From Planctomycetaceae bacterium (GTDB lineage Bacteria > Planctomycetota > Planctomycetia > Pirellulales > Pirellulaceae): DNA of 44,520 nt. The position numbers and the translations under genes are program-made. The stretch's first letter is position 1; each line of letters begins with the position of its first letter. The DNA lies in NCBI GenBank assembly GCA_002862205.1, contig PKCN01000144.1, positions 1-44,520 of the forward strand, written 5' to 3'. The notes beneath the pieces are model-generated. The model ran no database searches, was not told where the DNA came from, and saw nothing but the letters and a program-made list of their open reading frames with translations. Positions 17,841-24,521 of this stretch are shown piece by piece.

Positions 17841-18834
17841 CCGAACCCATGTCGTGATCCGACTTCGCAAATTCGCCGAAATTGGTGATTTGTCGCTGAT
17901 CATGGTCCGACGGTACCCGGAAGCATTACTGATTGGTTTCGTGATGGGCGCAATCGGCTGGGCAAGTCTCAACATACTCTTGCTCGGCTGGATTCCCTGG
18001 GAGGAATCTATTTACGGGCTAGACGACGATGCAGCACTCAGTGAAGTCCTACGCTACCTCCTATGGATGACGCTTTTGGTCATCCTGCAAACGCCTGCGG
18101 CGGGTGTTGTTACAACGCTTTATCTAGGCCAGGCCGTCTTCGAAAAACGGCCCACGTGGAGTTATGTAACCAATGAGGTGAGACGTCAATTCATCCGTTG
18201 GTTCTGGGTACTGGGAGTATGTCGTCTGGCAGTACCGACAATGATCCTGCTGGCATTTCGCTGGGACCAACCTGTCTCAGGTTTTTGGGATATCGTTGTG
18301 CCTCTGCTGATCCTGCTATGGATTACCCTCGTGCGTGCGAATCGGCCGTTCGCCCCCGAAATCATGCTGCTGGAGCAATGTCCATTGCGAAGCTCGTCGG
18401 ACTCCGTGATCACAATGCCCAAACGCTCAAAATCACTTCACTCACCGATGAGCAGCGAACTCGCCGGCCGTTTCGCCTCGGTTGCCCTGATTCTAGGTGG
18501 CCTCCTTTTCACGTGTTTGTATACGATGATTTGGTTCCGTGGTATCACTTTGGGGTATTGGAACTTCATGAATCTGACAGTACTCCTCGTGTTTTTCCCA
18601 CTTGCCCTGTGGCTTGTTGCTGGCGTGAGCGTGATCGTCAGATTGTTGAATTATCTCGACACCCGAATCAGACTTGAGGGATGGGAGGTCGAGCTTGCTG
18701 TGCGTGCAGAATCACTACGTCAATTTGGCAAGGAAAACCCTGCACCCACCTCCCCCGGATCGAAGTCTTCGCCAACGTTCGATTCGAATAAGCCTACCGC
18801 TAAAAAACCTCGAACTACGGGGGCAAACCGATGA
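17830..18834 (+). CDS. multi-pass membrane protein of the MoxR operon
   Basis: Unnamed membrane protein of 334 residues. I see hydrophobic segments at about residues 35-55, 75-97, 125-145, 150-170, 215-240 and 245-275, then a charged C-terminal segment with RLLNYLDTRIRLEGWEVEL and a Ser/Pro/Lys-rich tail. It starts inside the 3' end of the SpoIIM gene (11-base overlap) with AGGAGAT a few bases upstream as a ribosome binding site. It ends with an ATGA overlap onto the DUF4129 gene. The LDTRIRLEGWEVEL type of segment recurs in proteins at this position of similar operons, to my recollection. No specific function can be stated. Confidence 0.85.
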   Translation: MELDRTHVVIRLRKFAEIGDLSLIMVRRYPEALLIGFVMGAIGWASLNILLLGWIPWEESIYGLDDDAALSEVLRYLLWMTLLVILQTPAAGVVTTLYLGQAVFEKRPTWSYVTNEVRRQFIRWFWVLGVCRLAVPTMILLAFRWDQPVSGFWDIVVPLLILLWITLVRANRPFAPEIMLLEQCPLRSSSDSVITMPKRSKSLHSPMSSELAGRFASVALILGGLLFTCLYTMIWFRGITLGYWNFMNLTVLLVFFPLALWLVAGVSVIVRLLNYLDTRIRLEGWEVELAVRAESLRQFGKENPAPTSPGSKSSPTFDSNKPTAKKPRTTGANR

Positions 18835-19730
18835 ATCAAATGCCAACCCATTGCGCGAGACCATTTTGGTCCGGACGGATTCCCCTGGCATTGGTGGGGA
18901 TCTTTGTTCTCTGCTCAATCAGTGCAGGACAACAAGCAGAAACCGCTGATAATCAAACTTCGCCAACCGCCAATGCACGACGCACAACCCCGTGGTTTGA
19001 CGCGGAAAACAACAGTCTCAAACCCATCGACATTAAACCTCAAACAGACGACACACTGAATCGGAATAGTCGTTGGCTGCCAAAACCGAAACCCGTCAAA
19101 AGCTCCAACAAAGCGGCACCCAAGAAAAACAACACAACGAATAATCAGACAACCACTGGCACTCGCCCCACGACTGGAAATGGACTGTTCAACAGCGGAC
19201 TGACCATAATGAATCTACTCGGCTGGATCACACTTGGATTGGTTGTGCTGGCAGGTGTAGGGGCAATTTTTTATGTACTCTCGCAAGCTGACCTACGATC
19301 CAACGAGTTGACGAAACGCAGAGGCCGCGTGATTTCAGGAAAAACCCCTGACGAACAGACACTGGAACGAATGAAACACTTGCCCGAGGAACTGCGGCGC
19401 ACTGATGTCAACCTGCGATCCGAATCGCTGCGTTTGATGCAAGCGGGTGAATACGACCAAGCGATCATCCTGTTGTTTGCTCATCAGCTGTTGTTGCTTG
19501 ATCGTATCGGGGCGTTACGATTGAGCCGGGGAAAAACGAACCGCAGGTACATTCGCGAAACCCGTGCAACAAACGAGCATGCAGCAAGCTGCCTCGAAGC
19601 TGTAGTGGAATCGTTTGAACGATCCTATTTTGGCCGCCACAAGATCACGCGAACCGAATTTGCAGATATGTGGCGATCAAATGAACAGTTGGAAGCAGGA
19701 CTTGAGCAAAGCCAGGGAGAAGCGGCATGA
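18831..19730 (+). CDS. DUF4129 domain protein
   Basis: Protein of 299 residues. An N-terminal signal sequence (about residues 18-35, ending near SAGQQAE) is followed by a Thr/Asn/Lys-rich linker. One membrane helix lies at about residues 125-148 (WITLGLVVLAGVGAIFYVL), and a C-terminal cytoplasmic DUF4129 region contains ESLRLMQAGEYDQAIILLFAHQLLLLDR and RRYIRETRA. DUF4129 genes commonly lie beside MoxR, DUF4350 and DUF58 genes. The start overlaps the preceding stop (ATGA), and the same arrangement links it to the DUF4350 gene. Role unknown; coupling suggests stoichiometric production with its neighbours. Confidence 0.85.
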   Translation: MNQMPTHCARPFWSGRIPLALVGIFVLCSISAGQQAETADNQTSPTANARRTTPWFDAENNSLKPIDIKPQTDDTLNRNSRWLPKPKPVKSSNKAAPKKNNTTNNQTTTGTRPTTGNGLFNSGLTIMNLLGWITLGLVVLAGVGAIFYVLSQADLRSNELTKRRGRVISGKTPDEQTLERMKHLPEELRRTDVNLRSESLRLMQAGEYDQAIILLFAHQLLLLDRIGALRLSRGKTNRRYIRETRATNEHAASCLEAVVESFERSYFGRHKITRTEFADMWRSNEQLEAGLEQSQGEAA

Positions 19731-21121
19731 GACCGACTTTAAAGCAGCTTCTGATCACCGCTTTTGGTTCTTGCATGATCATGAATGTGGGATGTACAGA
19801 TTTGCCCACGGAATACGGAAAGACAAGTGGAAAATCGGCAAACTCGAGCATCAATGGCTATGGCACCTTTCGTTTGGCACTGACAAACTCGGGGTTCTCA
19901 GACCGACAAATCGTGCGACTCACTGATCGCCTGAAAAACAACACCGACCTCGTGGTTTGGGCTCCTCAGAATGATAAGCCGCTCAATCCACCGGCAGTCA
20001 CATGGCTAGACTCCTGGATTCAAGCAGGGAATCACACGCTTGTGTACATCGCTCCTGACACCGGCAGTGAAGTTGAATACTGGACGTCCACGATGCCATT
20101 GGCACCAGCCGAGAAACGCCTTGAATACAGGCGTCGGAAGGCGAAAAGTCAAACTGAACGAATTCAACTTCAGTTCAACCCAACGCCAACTCCTGCTTAC
20201 AAATGGTTCACACTCACTCGTCTGCCAAATCCAGAGACAATCAAAGGTTCCCAAGGTCCGTGGAAATCCGGTGGCAAAGGCGTGACCAATTCCCCGCTGA
20301 CGCCACTTGAGCACGCAATCAAGACAACGAAAAAAACAGCAACAGGTTCGGTTGCAGCTCAAAATACTCTCACGCCGTACGTCAATCGCTCGCTGCTGGA
20401 AACAGAAAACGGAACAACTTACGTTGCTGAGATCACATCACCCCAGTGGAATAATTCGCGAATCATTGTGGTGTCTTCCGGTTCGCTATTATCAAATTTC
20501 GGTCTGACCCAGCGTCCCAACCAACTTCTGGCTGACAGGATCATTCAAGAAGCAGTCTCTGTAAAGAATTCAGGCCTCCGTGTGGGCTTTCTGAACAATG
20601 ACGGTTCACCACTGGCAGTCAGCACTGGCAATAAATCACCACAAATTGCTGTGGGCATGGAGTTCTTGACAGTTTGGCCCGTCAGCCTACTCACGATGCA
20701 TGGTATTTTTCTTGGCTTTGTCATTTGCCTCATGCTATTTCCAATTTTTGGACGCCCCAAGAGAATCGTGCGCAACCAAACAGGAAATTTTGGTGATCAC
20801 TTGGATGCTGTCGCTACCCTCATGGAACGCGCGGGTGGTAAAAAGTACGCCCGCGTGAAGATCAGTGACTACATGAAACGGATACGCGGGGAAACCGCTG
20901 GCCCATGGATCCTCAAGGAACTGGCTCCGGAAAACTCCGGTCCAAGACCCTCGCTTCGGCCCAGTCGACTCTCGGAGGACGCGGTATCACCAGTAACTAC
21001 CGAGCCAGTAAAGCCAACCAAGTCTCAATCCAATGCAACTGAACCTTCGCTGCCACAAATGCCTTCCGAAGGTACGAATGCCGCAGTGAAACCCCAACCT
21101 GACGGAAAAAACATTGAGTAA
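19727..21121 (+). CDS. DUF4350-type membrane/lipoprotein
   Basis: 464-residue protein. A probable lipoprotein signal peptide ends in MNVGC (Cys at residue 23). A periplasmic GATase-like DUF4350 domain (about 45-310) includes FSDRQIVRLTDRL, DLVVWAPQN and AGNHTLVYIAP. One membrane helix lies at about residues 330-350, followed by a cytoplasmic segment with GDHLDAVATLMERAGGKKYA and a Pro/Ser-rich C-terminus. Start and stop both overlap neighbours (4 and 8 bases). It belongs to the same MoxR-linked cluster; the biochemical role is not known. The DUF4350 assignment is by pattern and context and is less sure than the other genes of the operon. Confidence 0.75.
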   Translation: MRPTLKQLLITAFGSCMIMNVGCTDLPTEYGKTSGKSANSSINGYGTFRLALTNSGFSDRQIVRLTDRLKNNTDLVVWAPQNDKPLNPPAVTWLDSWIQAGNHTLVYIAPDTGSEVEYWTSTMPLAPAEKRLEYRRRKAKSQTERIQLQFNPTPTPAYKWFTLTRLPNPETIKGSQGPWKSGGKGVTNSPLTPLEHAIKTTKKTATGSVAAQNTLTPYVNRSLLETENGTTYVAEITSPQWNNSRIIVVSSGSLLSNFGLTQRPNQLLADRIIQEAVSVKNSGLRVGFLNNDGSPLAVSTGNKSPQIAVGMEFLTVWPVSLLTMHGIFLGFVICLMLFPIFGRPKRIVRNQTGNFGDHLDAVATLMERAGGKKYARVKISDYMKRIRGETAGPWILKELAPENSGPRPSLRPSRLSEDAVSPVTTEPVKPTKSQSNATEPSLPQMPSEGTNAAVKPQPDGKNIE

Positions 21122-22142
21122 CATTCCCCCAGAAACCCACGCAGACACCGCAACCAATACTGGCCGCAAGATAGTGGTATCTGAAAAGTTTGCTCCTGTA
21201 CAAAAGCTTTACAAAGAGATTTCAGAGGAGATCGGTAAATTATTTGTTGGCCAGGAAGAACTCATTCTCGGAAGCCTCACTGCTCTTTTTGCCGGTGGTC
21301 ATGTGTTGATCGAATCCGTCCCAGGCCTGGGCAAGACGCTCTTTGTTCGCACGATGGGCCGAGTTCTGGGTTGTGAGTGCGGGCGAATTCAATTCACCGC
21401 AGACCTCATGCCCTCTGATATCACGGGTGCTCCCGTTTACGACATGCAGAAATCAGAGTTTCGATTCCGCGCGGGGCCTGTGTTCACACAATTTCTGCTC
21501 GCTGATGAAATCAACCGATCACCTGCCAAGACACATGCTGCCCTACTGGAAATCATGCAGGAATTCCGAGTCACGATTGATGGAACCAGCCATGAAGTAC
21601 CGCGACCCTTTCTGGTAATGGCGACGCAAAACCCGCTCGAGAGTGAAGGCACTTACAATCTCCCGGAAGCACAACTCGACCGTTTCATGTTTCTTCTCAA
21701 GGTGGAATACCCGACCGCAAGTGAGGAAATAGAAATCCTTAAATTGCACAGTCAGCAGCTGGATCTGAACCAACGTTTGAATGATGAGGTGACCACGGTC
21801 ACCTCGCCCACCCAATTAATTGAAATGATCAGTCTATGCTCCCAAGTGAGAATCGAAGATAGCCTGATTGACTACATCAACCGAATCGTACGGGCAACAC
21901 GGACTTGGCCCGCATTTCATATTGGTGCCTCCCCACGAGCCGGGCTGGCATTGATGCAATCAGCCCGTGTCCTCGCTGCATTCAGTGGCCGCGATTTCGC
22001 CACTCCAGACGATGTCGTGGATATCACGCTCCCGACCTTACGTCACCGCATTCAGCTGACAGCAGAAGCTGAAATTGAAGGCCGCACCTGCGATGAGGAG
22101 TTGGGCACGCTGATCCGCGGTATCGAAGTACCGCGAGACTGA
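21114..22142 (+). CDS. MoxR family AAA+ ATPase
   Basis: MoxR-type AAA+ ATPase of 342 residues, presumed to act as a chaperone for assembly of vWA-protein or membrane complexes. Walker A is ESVPGLGKT (residues 67-75). Walker B is FLLADEINRS (D131, E132). Sensor 1 lies in VMATQNPLESEGTYNLPEAQLDRF, and a lid domain with SPRAGLALMQSARVLA follows. The start appears to be TTG at 21114, overlapping the DUF4350 stop by 8 bases; the next in-frame ATG would remove part of the ATPase core. In most such operons a DUF58 gene follows directly; here the next open region is an unrelated gene on the opposite strand, 86 bases away. Confidence 0.93.
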   Translation: MSNIPPETHADTATNTGRKIVVSEKFAPVQKLYKEISEEIGKLFVGQEELILGSLTALFAGGHVLIESVPGLGKTLFVRTMGRVLGCECGRIQFTADLMPSDITGAPVYDMQKSEFRFRAGPVFTQFLLADEINRSPAKTHAALLEIMQEFRVTIDGTSHEVPRPFLVMATQNPLESEGTYNLPEAQLDRFMFLLKVEYPTASEEIEILKLHSQQLDLNQRLNDEVTTVTSPTQLIEMISLCSQVRIEDSLIDYINRIVRATRTWPAFHIGASPRAGLALMQSARVLAAFSGRDFATPDDVVDITLPTLRHRIQLTAEAEIEGRTCDEELGTLIRGIEVPRD

Positions 22143-22228
22143 GTCGAAGTAGTTGACGGGTTACCTGGGCCTCGAAGTCCAACAACAGAATCACTGGCTC
22201 GGCGGTCGCAGTGCAGTACCGGCAGACG

Positions 22229-24175
22229 CTATCGGGACTCAAAGGTAGGCAAGCTCTTGAGTGCCCATTGCCGCGCCATTTCAACCCTCTCACTTGGTGG
22301 TCCATGGAGCATCAAAAGCCCTTCCGCTCCACCGACAATGTCAAAGACAGCCTCGACTTCCTCCTCCGTGAGAAGATTCTTGGCTTGATACATCCGCACC
22401 TCTGCCAAGGTTCGCAACGATCGAGACTGGGGACTACCCACCAGCATTTCCACACGACGTCTTGCGATTTCCTGAGTCAATCGAGGCATTTCCGAAACGG
22501 TCGCTTCTCGATCGATGAAAGCCAAAAGGGAACTCATTTGTGTCATCACATAATCCCGCTCCGTTTGCCGTCCTGCCCTTGTCATTTGGGAAGCTTCGGC
22601 ATTTGACATGCCCTTGGAAACAACTGCCTGTTTTCCAGTCGCAATATTCATCAGACGGCATCGTGCCGTATTTTGAACGTTGTCATTGCGGCCCGCTTTC
22701 AGAACCACCTCAAAATGAAGTAACAAATCGACTCGCGCAGCTCGCGCTGCCGGCATGATATCCTGCAGGGGGCCTTCGCCGAGAAAGATGACTCCCGGTT
22801 GCCACATCGCCATCGACTCGCCAGCATCCATCAGCAAGTCATTGACGGCGCCACCGACCACATGCGAAGAACCGGAAGCTGCCGTAGCCGCTCCATTCCC
22901 ACCGCCTGCATTCCCACCGCCTGCATTGCCAACCGCTACCGGTGGTGCAGTTACGGTGGCAAAAAGAGGCCCAAAAGATCCACTTTCAAAACGTTTTCTC
23001 AACTCATCTCCGACAACGGTTGCCACCAGTCCCAGATTCTTATCGAAAACGATACGCGCCTGATCACTTAGCATTTTTCTGGCTGGGACCGAGGGTGCTG
23101 ACGCAGCAGCTCCACCTTGTTGCCGACCTGCGCCTCGTCCATAACCTTGTTCCATCTCATCGCCCATCTCATCACCCATCTCATCGCCCTCGTTCATGCC
23201 CTCGTTCATGCCCTCATACATGCCCTCGTCTTCAATCAGTCCACCAAGCTGACCACCGCCTGGAAAGCCACCGCCTGGCCCTCCGGAACCAAACCCGCTC
23301 GCAGCGAGATCCCCACCACGACCACCGCCACCGCCACCGCCACGACCACCACCACCTGCGCCGGGCTGCCCAAAACCACCTCCGCGAGAACGACCTCCAC
23401 TTGGCGTCGCCCCCTCTTCGATTGGCTGGGGATCGCCGGTGATATCGCCGCGAATCGACAAGGAAACTCCCCAACGAATATTCCAAACCGGTCGTCGCAA
23501 CAACGCGTTGTATTTCACCGTTTGCAGAGCGACCAAGGCGTCCCGTTGTTCAACTGCCATATGACCAAACATCAAGGCAAGCGCTAGTGGGTGGTTACCG
23601 GCCTTGAACGCATCCTCGGCATCCCGCCTGAGAAATGGGCCAGATTCGACCGCCTCGGCTTGCGTTGGCGCAAATAGCGGCGAGAAGCTGAGCTGGTCAC
23701 GTAACGAAGCAAAGGTAGCACCGTAAACATCCATGGCATCGGCTCGCGGCGAAGATAGCATCGCTCGCGCTCCATTGCCGCGGCCACTGCCGTAGCCGCC
23801 GCCACCGCCGTAGCCGCCGTCATCTCCATACCCGGCCCCACCATCACCGGAGTCATCCATCATCTCATCCATATCTTCTCCGCTGCCGTACCCTCGCCCC
23901 GCGCCGTAATCTTCTTCGCCCATATCTTCATCGCCCATGTCTTCCTCTTCTTCCATCATCTCCTCGCCATAGCCCGATCCCCCGGGGTAGCCGGCCCCAC
24001 CGGCTTGCGGGCTTCGCGGCCCCGACGGCGCTTGCGCCATGCCAGATCCGCTCATGGGGGTCGACATGGCAAGACCTAACAAAAACAAGCAACATGGCCT
24101 TAAAAGCGGCGATTTCAAGGTTTTTGGAACGCAGATGGCGTCAGCATTCGGGGTGATGGTTCGAAAAACAGACAT
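22229..24175 (-). CDS. secreted low-complexity Gly/Met/acidic protein
   Basis: Unrecognised 648-residue protein. An N-terminal signal peptide (hydrophobic at about residues 28-40, likely cut after GMAQA) is followed by a region of about 90 residues rich in Gly, Tyr, Met, Asp and Glu (EEMMEEEEDMGDEDMGEEDY). A folded-looking stretch follows (about 145-235, ADAMDVYGATFASLRDQLSF). A long Gly/Arg linker and the repeat MYEGMNEGMNEGDEMGDEM come next. The C-terminal 280 residues look folded, with VDLLLHFEVVLKAGRND, RCRLMNIATGKQAVVSKGMS and a helical end. It converges with the MoxR operon, 86 bases between stops. Similar low-complexity proteins occur in Planctomycetes, but I assign no function. Met-acidic stretches might bind metal; this is speculation. 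Confidence 0.8.
   Translation of the reverse strand: MSVFRTITPNADAICVPKTLKSPLLRPCCLFLLGLAMSTPMSGSGMAQAPSGPRSPQAGGAGYPGGSGYGEEMMEEEEDMGDEDMGEEDYGAGRGYGSGEDMDEMMDDSGDGGAGYGDDGGYGGGGGYGSGRGNGARAMLSSPRADAMDVYGATFASLRDQLSFSPLFAPTQAEAVESGPFLRRDAEDAFKAGNHPLALALMFGHMAVEQRDALVALQTVKYNALLRRPVWNIRWGVSLSIRGDITGDPQPIEEGATPSGGRSRGGGFGQPGAGGGGRGGGGGGGRGGDLAASGFGSGGPGGGFPGGGQLGGLIEDEGMYEGMNEGMNEGDEMGDEMGDEMEQGYGRGAGRQQGGAAASAPSVPARKMLSDQARIVFDKNLGLVATVVGDELRKRFESGSFGPLFATVTAPPVAVGNAGGGNAGGGNGAATAASGSSHVVGGAVNDLLMDAGESMAMWQPGVIFLGEGPLQDIMPAARAARVDLLLHFEVVLKAGRNDNVQNTARCRLMNIATGKQAVVSKGMSNAEASQMTRAGRQTERDYVMTQMSSLLAFIDREATVSEMPRLTQEIARRRVEMLVGSPQSRSLRTLAEVRMYQAKNLLTEEEVEAVFDIVGGAEGLLMLHGPPSERVEMARQWALKSLPTFESR
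23152..23223 (-). repeat. 12-bp coding tandem repeat, two sub-families of three
   Basis: Six 12-base units lie head to tail inside the Gly/Met gene. Three resemble CCATCTCATCGC (plus strand) and three resemble CCTCGTTCATGC. They encode the Met/Gly/Glu/Asp block of the protein. The length keeps the frame, so copy-number change would change only the length of the acidic block. Confidence 0.9.
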
Positions 24176-24521
24176 GCGATTCGAGTCTCAGAGAGGAGTA
24201 GTGTTGTAATCAGCGAAAGCGAGCCGCAGACGAGCTCACAGACGAGCCGCAGACGAGCTCACCCGTGAAGGCGATGGTATTTTGGGCAAGAAATCCCATT
24301 CTTCGCAACAGAAGCTCGTACCCACAAGCACGCTGACTGCCTATGATAGACTGTTCTCAGGTGAAAAGGGCTGCTTTTCTTACCATTCGCGTCGTGGGGC
24401 TACAGCTAATTTCCTGAGTTTTTCCCCAGCGGAAGGGAACTAATCGCGGCATGGAGCGTCGAAGCACTTAAGTCTGCGTAGATTCCGCCACAGCTTTCCG
24501 CCTCAATACCCCCAGAAAACG
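24176..24521. other. divergent intergenic region upstream of the Gly/Met gene and the dockerin/cadherin gene
   Basis: No gene is supported. It contains a 23-bp-period direct repeat at 24221-24262 near the minus-strand gene. Promoters for both flanking genes must lie here. TATGAT at about 24343 is a possible -10 for the plus-strand gene, but without a clear -35. Confidence 0.45.
24221..24262. repeat. 23-bp-period direct repeat
   Basis: The 19-base sequence GAGCCGCAGACGAGCTCAC occurs perfectly at 24221-24239 and again at 24244-24262, separated by 4 bases. Each copy contains the palindrome GAGCTC. It lies about 45 bases upstream of the minus-strand Gly/Met gene, so it could be regulatory or a slippage product. 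Confidence 0.9.

Noticed and set aside
22143-22228. A remnant of the missing DUF58 gene between MoxR and the Gly/Met gene
   Set aside because: The 86 bases translate to nothing resembling the start of a DUF58 protein.
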